Positions 8,583 to 16,778 of a stretch of DNA of 64,000 nucleotides are shown in pieces. Where the stretch lies: assembly GCF_000955955.1 (NCBI RefSeq), contig NZ_JYJG01000040.1, positions 49,327 to 113,326 of the forward strand. Direction: 5' to 3'. Below the pieces are notes generated by a model, which was not told the origin of the DNA, made no database searches, and was given only the letters and a program-made list of their open reading frames with translations. Positions within the stretch are counted from its first letter, which is position 1, and every line of letters starts with the position of its first letter. This DNA is from Lentzea aerocolonigenes. Lineage in GTDB: Bacteria > Actinomycetota > Actinomycetes > Mycobacteriales > Pseudonocardiaceae. The position numbers and the translations under genes are program-made.

Positions 8583-9216
8583 TGTGCCCGGCCCGCTCCG
8601 AAGCCAGGAACCCGACGAGCGCCGCCACGTCCTGCGGAGTCCCGGCCCTTCCGTTCTTCGTCTGCCCGATCAACGTCTTGAGCCGTTCTTCGCTCATCGA
8701 GTCGCCGAAGAACTCCGTGTCCACGATCAGGCCGGGTGACACGACGTTGGCCGTGATCCCACGCGTCCCGAGCTCTCCGGCGAGATCCGCGGTCCACGCC
8801 TCCACCGCGGCCTTCGCGGCTCCGTAGCTGCCGCCGCCCCTGCGCCCGGCGATCGAGCCGATGGTGATCACCCGGCCGTTGTCCGCGAACCTCGGCGTGA
8901 GCGCCTCGGTCACGAGCACCGCACTCACCACGTTGGCCTCGTAGTTCGCGAGCCAGCGCGTCTTCGTGTCGTCATGGCCGATGTTGCCACCCGCGTTGTT
9001 GACGAGAACGTCCACTTGGGACGGAAGGTCCGTCAGTGCGGAGCGGACCGCCGCCGGATCCGCGGCGTCGAAAGCGACGTGCTTGACGCCCGGAACCTCG
9101 GCGAGGACCTCGGCACGACGTCCGGTGATGGTGACGTCCAGGCCCTGCGAGACGAGCTCGAGAGCGATGGCCCGGCCGATACCGGTGCCACCGCCCGTCA
9201 CAACTGCTGTGCGCAT
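8533..9216 (-). CDS. Short-chain dehydrogenase/reductase
   Basis: A 227-residue classical SDR. The Rossmann motif TGGGTGIG lies at residues 7-14, NNAG near 83, the catalytic Ser in ITIGSIAG and the YGAAK catalytic Tyr/Lys near 142, with a C-terminal GQVLAVNGGAH. It resembles FabG-type or toxin/antibiotic ketoreductases. Substrate unknown. It starts 20 bases after the MBL-fold hydrolase stop and is probably co-transcribed with it. Confidence 0.88.
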   Translation of the reverse strand: MRTAVVTGGGTGIGRAIALELVSQGLDVTITGRRAEVLAEVPGVKHVAFDAADPAAVRSALTDLPSQVDVLVNNAGGNIGHDDTKTRWLANYEANVVSAVLVTEALTPRFADNGRVITIGSIAGRRGGGSYGAAKAAVEAWTADLAGELGTRGITANVVSPGLIVDTEFFGDSMSEERLKTLIGQTKNGRAGTPQDVAALVGFLASERAGHITGQVLAVNGGAHLGR

Positions 9217-9236
9217 GCTTTCCCCCAACGAAGTTG

Positions 9237-10310
9237 TCAGGCGAGAGCTTGCCACCACCCGTCAACCTCGTTCGGCGCGTCCACGTCGACCCGCTCGCCC
9301 GGCCGCGGCACCGCCAGCTTCAACCCGCGCGCCTTCGCCTCGCGCCACACGCGGTCGACCGGCTCGGTCCACGCGTGCAGCGCCAGGTTGAACGTGGCCC
9401 AGTGCACCGGGATCAGCAGCCCGCCACCGAGATCGTCGAACGCCTGGACGCCTTCCTCAGGCGTCATGTGGATGTCCGGCCAAGCATCCCCGTACGCACC
9501 GACCTGCATCAGCACAACATCGAACGGCCCGTGAGCTTCGCCGATCGCCTTGTAGCCGGGGAAATACCCGGTATCGCCGCTGTAGAACACCGAACGAGAC
9601 CCGCGCTTGATGACCCAGGACGCCCACAACGTGACGTTCCGCTGCACCGACCGCCCGGAAAAGTGTTGCGCCGCAGTACAAGTGAGCTCGAACCCGTCCA
9701 CGCTGAACGACTCGTCCCAGTCCAGCTCGACAATCCGATCAGCAGGCACGGCCCACCGCCGCAGATGCGCCCCCAACCCCAACGGCACCACGAACACACA
9801 CGACGACGACGCGACCAACGCATCCACAGTCGCCATGTCCAGGTGGTCGTAGTGGTCGTGCGAGATCACCACAGCACTCAGCCGGGGCAAATCGGACAAC
9901 GAGTGCGGAACTGGGTGCAAGCGACGAGGTCCGACGTGCGCGGACGGCGACACGCGGTCACTCCACACGGGATCCAGCAACACCGCCGCGCCGTCGATCT
10001 CGATCAGCGCGGAAGCATGCCCGTACCAGGTCACGTGCAGCCCGGACGACACCGGCGCGGCAGGCCCGACCAGCGGCACCGCGGACGAAGGCTTCCGGTC
10101 CTCGCCACCGAAGAGGAAGTCGCGTGCCGAGAAGGAGTCGCGGTCCGGGACCGTGCTGACTTCCTTGTCGTTGTGGAACTTCCCGTCCCGGTAGCGCGGC
10201 GAACGCGCCATCTCCACCGGGTCCGGCTTGCCGCCCAGCTGCCGGGGCACGTCCCGCAACGCCCACGCCACGCCCGCCAGTCCGAGCAGGCCGGCCAACG
10301 CCTTCTTCAT
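9237..10310 (-). CDS. MBL-fold metal-dependent hydrolase, NAPE-PLD/UlaG-like
   Basis: A 357-residue protein. After a short hydrophobic N-terminus (KKALAGLLGLAGVAWAL), possibly a signal anchor, the metallo-beta-lactamase fold begins at about residue 90 (VTWYGHASALIEI). The metal motif SHDHYDHLD and the later SGDTGYFPG and PVHWATFNLAL supply further ligands. This is the family of N-acylphosphatidylethanolamine phospholipase D and related lactonases. ATG at 10310 is chosen. The SDR follows in the same direction. Confidence 0.86.
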   Translation of the reverse strand: MKKALAGLLGLAGVAWALRDVPRQLGGKPDPVEMARSPRYRDGKFHNDKEVSTVPDRDSFSARDFLFGGEDRKPSSAVPLVGPAAPVSSGLHVTWYGHASALIEIDGAAVLLDPVWSDRVSPSAHVGPRRLHPVPHSLSDLPRLSAVVISHDHYDHLDMATVDALVASSSCVFVVPLGLGAHLRRWAVPADRIVELDWDESFSVDGFELTCTAAQHFSGRSVQRNVTLWASWVIKRGSRSVFYSGDTGYFPGYKAIGEAHGPFDVVLMQVGAYGDAWPDIHMTPEEGVQAFDDLGGGLLIPVHWATFNLALHAWTEPVDRVWREAKARGLKLAVPRPGERVDVDAPNEVDGWWQALA

Positions 10311-10394
10311 GATCGAACCCTCTTCCCTGACCTGTGCCCGGTGCAACGCAGGGAATGGTCGTCGAGTTCCGGGCGGCTCGCCAGCCGCGCGAGG

Positions 10395-10427
10395 AGGAGC
10401 CCCGGCCGAGGGTGCGCCGGGGCTCCT
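10395..10427 (-). terminator. Terminator of the secreted-protein gene pair
   Basis: A 12-bp perfect stem (10395-10406 with 10416-10427, arm AGGAGCCCCGGC) with a 9-base loop lies 14 bases beyond the stop of the secreted protein at 10441. Confidence 0.7.
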
Positions 10428-10440
10428 GGTCAACGACGGG

Positions 10441-11040
10441 TCAGCACTTCGTGGTGCGGACGTTCTGGGTGTAGAACGACCACTGCTGTCCTGACGTGCG
10501 CCCTTCGATCGTGTCGTCGAGGTACCAGTAGTAGTGGCCCCACTTGGGTTCCTTGAACAACAGCTCCCAGCGCCCGTTCACCCGCGTGATCTGCGGGCCG
10601 GCGTAGATGTCCACCGCGGTCTTCGGCCCGACGTCCTGGCGGAGCTGGCTCGTGACCTTCGACTCCTTGTACCACTCCTTCTGGTACGACGTCGCGATCG
10701 CGGCCGTGAGGCCGTTCGAGACGTTGGTGCCGAAGGAGAAGTTGAAGCCGTAGATGTTCTTCGTGCCGACCGTGCCCGAGTGCTCGTAGACGAGCGTGGA
10801 CGGCGAGGAGGTGCAGTTCTCCTGGTGGCTCACCTTGGCCATCTGGCCGACCGAGTAGTCCAGCGGACCGCTCGGGTGGAACTTGCAGGTCGCACTGCTG
10901 TCGGTGTTGCACGCCTCCAGGAGCTGCTTGCCGGTCGGCTCGTCGGCCGCCAGTGCCGAGGGGGCGGCGAGCACGCTGAACGCCGCGGTGACAGCGAGGG
11001 CGAGGGCACCCAGCGTCTTGGTTCGAGGTGCGAAGGTCAT
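10441..11040 (-). CDS. Secreted protein of unknown function (199 aa)
   Basis: A signal peptide is evident: two basic residues, a hydrophobic core (LGALALAVTAAFSVLAA) and an AxA cleavage site near residue 31. The mature part has four cysteines (CNTD, CKF, NCTSS and the final C), aromatic residues, and a probable all-beta structure. No family is recognised. It starts 17 bases after the stop of another secreted protein, so the two form an operon. Disulfide bonding is likely outside the cell (inference). Confidence 0.75.
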   Translation of the reverse strand: MTFAPRTKTLGALALAVTAAFSVLAAPSALAADEPTGKQLLEACNTDSSATCKFHPSGPLDYSVGQMAKVSHQENCTSSPSTLVYEHSGTVGTKNIYGFNFSFGTNVSNGLTAAIATSYQKEWYKESKVTSQLRQDVGPKTAVDIYAGPQITRVNGRWELLFKEPKWGHYYWYLDDTIEGRTSGQQWSFYTQNVRTTKC

Positions 11041-11057
11041 GTCGTCTCCCGGTTCTC

Positions 11058-11498
11058 TCAGCTCAGCTGGACTTCGACGGTGTAGCGGCCGATGTCGGCG
11101 ACGTTGCTGTTGTCCTTCTCGTAGGGCCCCTCACGACCGCCGTTGTCGAAGGCGAGCCAGACGGCGCACTGACCGAACGGCTGGACCGAGCCGATGTTCC
11201 TGGCCCACTGGGTGTTGTTGAGCCGGACCTGGTGGTTGACCCACCCGTCCTTCGGGCAGTCCTTCGGCGCCCAGATCGTCAGCCGGTCGCCCTCGTAGTA
11301 GGTCCCGGTGTAGACGCGGGCTCCCACGACATCGCTGGGGAGTTTCACGTTCTGCTGGCCGCTGCAGCTGTACGCACCCGTGCCGGCGTTGAAGTCGCAG
11401 TTCGCGGCCGCGTTGGCCACTCCGGCCGGAAGCACGGCCAGTAATGCCCCAGCAACGGCCATCAACGCCGCGAACGACCTCACAAGTGATCGCTTCAC
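11058..11498 (-). CDS. Secreted protein of unknown function (146 aa)
   Basis: It has a signal peptide of about 30 residues (MKRSLVRSFAALMAVAGALL core, cleavage after ANA). The mature domain of about 115 residues has four cysteines (NCDF, SCSG, DCPK, QCAV) and many aromatic and glycine residues, consistent with a small beta-rich fold. No family is recognised. It is first in a two-gene operon with the secreted protein at 10441-11040. A role outside the cell is the only safe inference. Confidence 0.75.
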   Translation of the reverse strand: MKRSLVRSFAALMAVAGALLAVLPAGVANAAANCDFNAGTGAYSCSGQQNVKLPSDVVGARVYTGTYYEGDRLTIWAPKDCPKDGWVNHQVRLNNTQWARNIGSVQPFGQCAVWLAFDNGGREGPYEKDNSNVADIGRYTVEVQLS

Positions 11499-11667
11499 TT
11501 CAGCACCCCTTCCGCAGGTGACTTGTTACGAGCTGTTCGTGTGATGCGTTGAGTACACACCTCCGATGTCTGAGGCACCATGCAGAAATACCGGCAGTAT
11601 CAATAGGCTGAACGGCCCACATCGAAGAGCCCTTGCGGGCGTACGTCGGCGCAGATGCAGAAAACAA

Positions 11668-11702
11668 AGCGGCCCGGTCATCGGGTCGATGACCGGGCCG
11701 CT
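11668..11702 (-). terminator. Intrinsic terminator of pyc
   Basis: Arms 11668-11682 and 11688-11702 pair perfectly over 15 bp (one more G-C is possible), and on the minus strand the stem is followed by TTTGTTTT (complement of 11661-11668). It begins 18 bases after the pyc stop. This is one of the few terminators here with a real U-tract. Confidence 0.88.
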
Positions 11703-11719
11703 CAGAGAAAGTCAGGTGG

Positions 11720-14700
11720 TTACTCCAGGACGATCAGGAGGTCTCCGCCCTCGACCTGCTGGGCGCCGCGCAGCGCCAGGCGCTGCACCTTGCCCGCCTT
11801 GGGCGCGGTGATCGCGGCCTCCATCTTCATGGCCTCGATCGTCGCGACCGTCTGACCGGCGTCGACCGAGTCGCCCTCGGCCACCACAGCCGTGACCACA
11901 CCGGCGAACGGCGCCGCGACGTGGTTCGGGTTGCCCCTGTCGGCCTTCTCGGCGACCGGGATGTCCGTCGTCACGGAGCGGTCGCGGACCTGGATCGGCC
12001 GCAGCTGGCCGTTCAGGGTCGCCATGACCGTGCGCAGACCGCGCTCGTCGGCCTCGGAGATCGCCTCCAGGCCGATGAGCAGCCGCACGCCCGGTTCCAG
12101 GTCGACGGAGTACTCCTCGCCGGGACGCAGGCCGTAGAAGAAGTCCTTGGAGCGCAACACCGACGTGTCGCCGTAGGCCTCGCGGTGCGCGAGGAACTCC
12201 TTCGTCGGCGCCGGGAACAGCAGCCGGTTCAGGGTCGCCCTGCGAGCATCGACGAGCCCGGCCTCGTCCTCCGGCGCGAGCTCCTCGACCGGCTTCGGTG
12301 CCGGACGGCCTGCGAGAGCCTTCGAGCGGAACGGCTCCGGCCAGCCACCGGGCGGGTCGCCCAGTTCGCCGTGCAGGAAGCCGATCACCGACGCCGGGAT
12401 GTCGAACTTGCCGGGGTCGGCCTCGAACTCCTTCGGCGAGACGCCCGCGCCCACGAGGTGCAGCGCGAGGTCACCGACGACCTTGGACGACGGCGTCACC
12501 TTCACCAGGTGGCCGAGCATCCGGTCGGCAGCCGCGTACATGGACTCGATCTCCTCGAACTTCTCGCCCAGGCCGAGAGCGACGGCCTGAGTGCGCAGGT
12601 TCGAGAGCTGACCACCGGGGATCTCGTGGTGGTAGACGCGACCGGTCGGGCCGGGGATTCCGGATTCGAACGGCGCGTAGATCTTGCGCACCGACTCCCA
12701 GTACGGCTCCAGGTCGCAGACGTTCTGCAGGTCGAGGCCCGTCGAGTGCTCGGTGTGGTCGGTCAGCGCCACGATCGACGACAGCGGCGGCTGCGACGTG
12801 GTGCCCGCCATCGACGCGGTCGCGCCGTCGATCGCGTCCACGCCGGCCTGGATCGCCGCGAGGTACGTCGCCAGCTGGCCACCCGCCGTGTCGTGCGTGT
12901 GCAGGTGGACCGGGAGGTCGAACTCCTTGCGCAGCGCCGTGATCAGGCGCGACGCGGCCGGTGCCCGGAGCAGACCCGCCATGTCCTTGACGCACAGCAC
13001 GTGCGCGCCGGCACCGACGATCTGCTCTGCCAGCTTGAGGTAGTAGTCCAGTGTGTACAGACGTTCGTCCGGATTGGACAGATCGCTGGTGTAGCACAGC
13101 GCGACCTCGGCGACCGCCGTTCCGGTCTCGCGCACGGCCTCGATCGCCGGGCGCATCTGCTCGACGTCGTTGAGCGCGTCGAAGATCCGGAAGATGTCGA
13201 TGCCGGTGTTCGTCGCCTCCTGCACGAACGCCTTGGTGACCGCCTCGGGGTACGGCGTGTAGCCGACCGTGTTGCGGCCGCGCAGCAGCATCTGCAGGTT
13301 GATGTTCGGCACGGCCTCGCGCAGTGCGGCGAGCCGCTCCCACGGGTCCTCGGCGAGGAACCGCAGTGCCACGTCGTACGTCGCGCCGCCCCAGCACTCC
13401 AGCGAGAGCAGCCCGGGCGTCATGCGCGCGACGTGCGGCGCGACGGCGAGCAGGTCCTTGGTGCGTACTCGAGTCGCCAGCAGCGACTGGTGCGCGTCGC
13501 GGAACGTCGTGTCCGTGACGCCGACCGCCTTGCTCTCCCGCAGCCACCGCGCGAAGCCCTCGGGGCCGAGCTCGGTGAGCTTCTGCTTGGAACCGGCGGG
13601 CGGTTCCGCGTTCAGGTCGACGATCGGCAGCTTCTCGCGCGGGTCGACCGCGGTCGGGCGGGTGCCGTTCGGGTGGTTGACCGTGACGTCCGCGAGGTAG
13701 GTCAGCAGACGCGTGCCGCGGTCGGCCGAGTGGCGCGCCGTCAGCAGGTGCGGGCGCTTCTCGATGAACGACGTGGTGACGCGGCCCTCGTAGAAGTCCG
13801 CCTCGTCCAGCACGGCCTGGATGAACGGGATGTTCGTGGACACACCGCGGATGCGGAACTCCGCGATCGCACGGCGCGCACGGGCGACGGCGAGACCGAA
13901 GTTGCGGCCGCGGCACGTGAGCTTCACGAGCATCGAGTCGAAGTGCGGGCTGATGGCCATGCCCGAGCCGGCCGTGCCGCCGTCGAGACGGATGCCGGAG
14001 CCGCCGGGCGAGCGGTAGGCGCTGATCGTGCCGGTGTCCGGGCGGAACCCGTTGGCCGGGTCCTCCGTCGTGATGCGGCACTGGAGAGCGGCGCCGCGCA
14101 GCTGGACGGTGTCCTGGCTGAGGCCGAGGTCCTCCAGCGTCTCGCCGGACGCGATGCGCATCTGCGACTGCACGAGGTCCACATCGGTCACTTCTTCGGT
14201 GACCGTGTGCTCGACCTGGATGCGCGGGTTCATCTCGATGAAGACGTAGTGGCCCTGCGGGTCGAGCAGGAACTCCACCGTGCCGGCGTTGCGGTAGCCG
14301 ATGTGGCGCGCGAACTTCACGGCGTCGTTGCAGATGCGGTCGCGCAGCTCGGGGTCGAGGTTCGGCGCGGGCGCGATCTCGATGACCTTCTGGTGGCGCC
14401 GCTGCACGGAGCAGTCGCGCTCGAAGAGGTGGATCACGTTGCCCTGGCCGTCGGCGAGGATCTGCACCTCGATGTGGCGCGGCTCGACCACGGCCTGCTC
14501 GAGGAACACCGTCGGGTCTCCGAACGCCGACTCCGCCTCGCGCGACGCCGCTTCGAGCGCCTCGCGCAGTGCGGCCGGGTCGTCGACCTTGCGCATGCCT
14601 CGGCCGCCACCACCGGCGACAGCCTTCACGAACACGGGGAAACGCATCGGCTTCGACGCTTCGAGCAGCTCGTCGATGTTCGACGAGGGCGCGCTCGACT

Positions 14701-15097
14701 CCAGCACCGGCAGCCCGGCCTCGCGGGCGGCGGCGATGGCGCGCGCCTTGTTGCCCGTCAGCTCCAGGACCTCGGCGACGGGACCGATGAACGTCAGACC
14801 TGCCTCGCGGCAGGCCATCGCGAGCTCCGGGTTCTCCGACAGGAAGCCGTATCCGGGGTAGATCGCGTCGGCACCGGCCTTGCGGGCGGCCTTGATGATC
14901 TCGTCGACGGAGAGGTAGGCGCGGACGGGGTGACCGGGCTCGCCGATCTCGTACGACTCGTCGGCCTTCAACCGGTGCAGCGAGTTTCGGTCTTCGTGAG
15001 GGAAAACGGCGACCGTTCCCGCGCCCAGTTCGTAGGCGGCTCGGAACGCGCGAATCGCGATCTCGCCGCGGTTGGCGACAAGAACCTTGCGGAACAT
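11720..15097 (-). CDS. pyc: Pyruvate carboxylase
   Basis: A 1125-residue biotin enzyme making oxaloacetate from pyruvate, bicarbonate and ATP. The order is biotin carboxylase (residues 1 to about 450, MFRKVLVANRGEIA, the GGGGRGM loop and EMNPRIQVEHTVTEE), carboxyltransferase (about 535-800, VTDTTFRDAHQSLLATR, LHTHDTAGG), and a C-terminal biotinyl domain with EAMKMEA and biotin Lys1091. The length is normal for the single-chain form. The ATG at 15097 has GGGAGG upstream and replaces a longer in-frame GTG. It is transcribed alone. Confidence 0.97.
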   Translation of the reverse strand: MFRKVLVANRGEIAIRAFRAAYELGAGTVAVFPHEDRNSLHRLKADESYEIGEPGHPVRAYLSVDEIIKAARKAGADAIYPGYGFLSENPELAMACREAGLTFIGPVAEVLELTGNKARAIAAAREAGLPVLESSAPSSNIDELLEASKPMRFPVFVKAVAGGGGRGMRKVDDPAALREALEAASREAESAFGDPTVFLEQAVVEPRHIEVQILADGQGNVIHLFERDCSVQRRHQKVIEIAPAPNLDPELRDRICNDAVKFARHIGYRNAGTVEFLLDPQGHYVFIEMNPRIQVEHTVTEEVTDVDLVQSQMRIASGETLEDLGLSQDTVQLRGAALQCRITTEDPANGFRPDTGTISAYRSPGGSGIRLDGGTAGSGMAISPHFDSMLVKLTCRGRNFGLAVARARRAIAEFRIRGVSTNIPFIQAVLDEADFYEGRVTTSFIEKRPHLLTARHSADRGTRLLTYLADVTVNHPNGTRPTAVDPREKLPIVDLNAEPPAGSKQKLTELGPEGFARWLRESKAVGVTDTTFRDAHQSLLATRVRTKDLLAVAPHVARMTPGLLSLECWGGATYDVALRFLAEDPWERLAALREAVPNINLQMLLRGRNTVGYTPYPEAVTKAFVQEATNTGIDIFRIFDALNDVEQMRPAIEAVRETGTAVAEVALCYTSDLSNPDERLYTLDYYLKLAEQIVGAGAHVLCVKDMAGLLRAPAASRLITALRKEFDLPVHLHTHDTAGGQLATYLAAIQAGVDAIDGATASMAGTTSQPPLSSIVALTDHTEHSTGLDLQNVCDLEPYWESVRKIYAPFESGIPGPTGRVYHHEIPGGQLSNLRTQAVALGLGEKFEEIESMYAAADRMLGHLVKVTPSSKVVGDLALHLVGAGVSPKEFEADPGKFDIPASVIGFLHGELGDPPGGWPEPFRSKALAGRPAPKPVEELAPEDEAGLVDARRATLNRLLFPAPTKEFLAHREAYGDTSVLRSKDFFYGLRPGEEYSVDLEPGVRLLIGLEAISEADERGLRTVMATLNGQLRPIQVRDRSVTTDIPVAEKADRGNPNHVAAPFAGVVTAVVAEGDSVDAGQTVATIEAMKMEAAITAPKAGKVQRLALRGAQQVEGGDLLIVLE

Positions 15098-15318
15098 CCG
15101 TAGCCCTCCCGGGTGTTGCTCGGCGGTCAGTTCGGGCACGTTACCGTGCGACTCTTGCCTGTTGGGAGGACTGTCTCACGTGATGGGTGTCATCCTGATC
15201 GGTCTTGTCCGTGAGGATTCTCGCGGTTTGGGAGCTAGGGGGACACCCACCACCCGGTCAGACTCCACCCGGTAGTGGGATTCACCAGATCGAGTGACGA
15301 TCTTGGGAACCAGCTCGG

Positions 15319-15324
15319 TAGGGT
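15319..15324 (+). promoter_or_regulatory. Candidate -10 element for a near-leaderless transcript
   Basis: TAGGGT lies 7 bases before the ATG at 15332. It fits the actinobacterial TAnnnT -10 consensus, and its position suggests a transcript starting at or next to the start codon. A weak GTGACG at 15294-15299 could be the -35, with a long 19-base spacer. Confidence 0.4.
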
Positions 15325-15331
15325 GAGCCAT

Positions 15332-16669
15332 ATGGCCGGGGCTGATGGAGCCGGGCAGCCTACTGCCCGCACACCGCATTTCGACGTTGTCCTCCGTGGT
15401 TACAACCAGCGACAGGTGAACGAGAGAGTCACTCGCCTGGAGTTTGACCTCAAGAACTCGAACCGCGCTCGTGACGCCGCAGCCGCGCAGGTCGGCGAGC
15501 TCACGAAGCTGCTGAACTCGATGCGCGCCGACCTCGACAAGACCAAGATGCAGCTCCAGAACCTGGCCAACAGTCCCGTGAGCGCGTCGAACGTCACCGA
15601 GCGTGTTCGCGTGATGATGTCGCTGGCCGAGGAAGAGATCGCGGACATCCGCAAGGACGCCCTCGACAAGGCCGCCGCCACGCGTGGCGAGGCCGAGAAG
15701 TGGGCGGCGGAGCAGCGCGAGAAGCACAACCGCCTGCTGGCCGAGACCGAGGCCCGCCGCAAGCAGCTGGAAGTTGCCCACCAGCAGCGCACGGCGGAGC
15801 TGGAGAAGCAGTTCGCCGAGCGCAAGTCGGCGCTCGAGGCCGAGCACGACGCGTTGCGCACTCGACTGACTGGTGAGCACGAGGCCCTGGTCGCCGAGGT
15901 GCGTGCGGACGGCGAGCGCGTGGCCGCCGAGTTCGAGAAGAAGTCGGCCGACCTGGACGCCCGCCGGGTGGAGCTCGACGCGAAGTACAAGGCGTACCAC
16001 GACGAGCTCGACAAGGAGTACGACGGCCTGAAGTCGACGCTGGCCGCCGAGCACAAGAAGGTGCTGGCGGACGCGCAGGCCGAGGCCGAGCGGATCGCCG
16101 CCGAGTCCGAGGCCACGCGGGTCGCCGCGCTGGCGAAGCTCGACGAGGCTCTGGCCGAGAAGCAGGCCGAGGCCGAGAAGGCGCTCGCCGAGCTGGAGTC
16201 CGAGTCGCTGGCTCGCGCCGAGAAGACCACCGCTGACGCTTCCGCGCAGGCTGCCGCCCTGGTCAGCGCGGCGGAGGAGAAGGCCGCGGCCACGCTGCGC
16301 GACGCTTCCGACAAGGCCACGACGACCGTTGCCGCGGCCGACGAGAAGGCCTCGACCACCGTGCGTGAAGCCGACGAGAAGGCCGCTGCGCTGGTTCGGG
16401 ATGCCGAAGCCCGCACGTCGGCCCTGATCCGCGAGGCCGAGGAGAAGTCGGCGGCCGCGGTGGCGCTGGCCGACCAGCGCGCGGCCGCGGCGGCGGACCG
16501 GGAGGCATCGCTGCGGTCGGCGCACGACAACCTGGCCACGCAGTTCCACGCCGCGCAGGCCGCGGTGGAGGCGGCCATGTCGGTGCTCAAGCCGCTGGAG
16601 GACGGTTCGGCGGCCGAGGAGGCCGGCGAGCCGAAGACCGAGCAGTTCCCGAAGCCGCGCCAGAACTGA
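15332..16669 (+). CDS. Large DivIVA/Scy-like coiled-coil protein
   Basis: A 445-residue protein. Residues 15-45 (PHFDVVLRGYNQRQVNERV) match the DivIVA-type membrane-binding and first coiled-coil signature. A very long Ala/Glu/Lys/Arg heptad region then extends to about residue 420, as in the polar-growth scaffold Scy of Streptomyces. The acidic tail ends in EQFPKPRQN. A role in polar growth or cytoskeletal assembly is inferred from family. It is divergent from pyc and convergent with recG, separated by a 26-bp-arm palindrome. Confidence 0.78.
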   Translation: MAGADGAGQPTARTPHFDVVLRGYNQRQVNERVTRLEFDLKNSNRARDAAAAQVGELTKLLNSMRADLDKTKMQLQNLANSPVSASNVTERVRVMMSLAEEEIADIRKDALDKAAATRGEAEKWAAEQREKHNRLLAETEARRKQLEVAHQQRTAELEKQFAERKSALEAEHDALRTRLTGEHEALVAEVRADGERVAAEFEKKSADLDARRVELDAKYKAYHDELDKEYDGLKSTLAAEHKKVLADAQAEAERIAAESEATRVAALAKLDEALAEKQAEAEKALAELESESLARAEKTTADASAQAAALVSAAEEKAAATLRDASDKATTTVAAADEKASTTVREADEKAAALVRDAEARTSALIREAEEKSAAAVALADQRAAAAADREASLRSAHDNLATQFHAAQAAVEAAMSVLKPLEDGSAAEEAGEPKTEQFPKPRQN

Positions 16670-16679
16670 CGAGCACCCG

Positions 16680-16734
16680 AGCCATGAGGGGCACGTTCAC
16701 GGACCTGAGGTCCGTGAACGTGCCCCTCATGGCT
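16680..16734. repeat. Perfect 26-bp-arm palindrome, likely bidirectional terminator
   Basis: Arms 16680-16705 and 16709-16734 are perfectly complementary with a 3-base spacer TGA. It lies between the convergent coiled-coil gene and recG. Each arm contains the core ATGAGGGGCACGTTCACGGA. Similar long-armed elements occur at 62642-62686 and 63952-64000. Confidence 0.85.
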
Positions 16735-16778
16735 GTTCGACGGGTGTGCGTTCGGGCAGAGTCCTGGGGAGCGCGGGG

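Noticed and set aside
11921..15103. 1060-codon open frame on the plus strand opposite pyc
   Set aside because: It mirrors pyc codons in a high-GC genome. Its composition is Arg/Val/Leu-rich without motifs, and pyc is certain.
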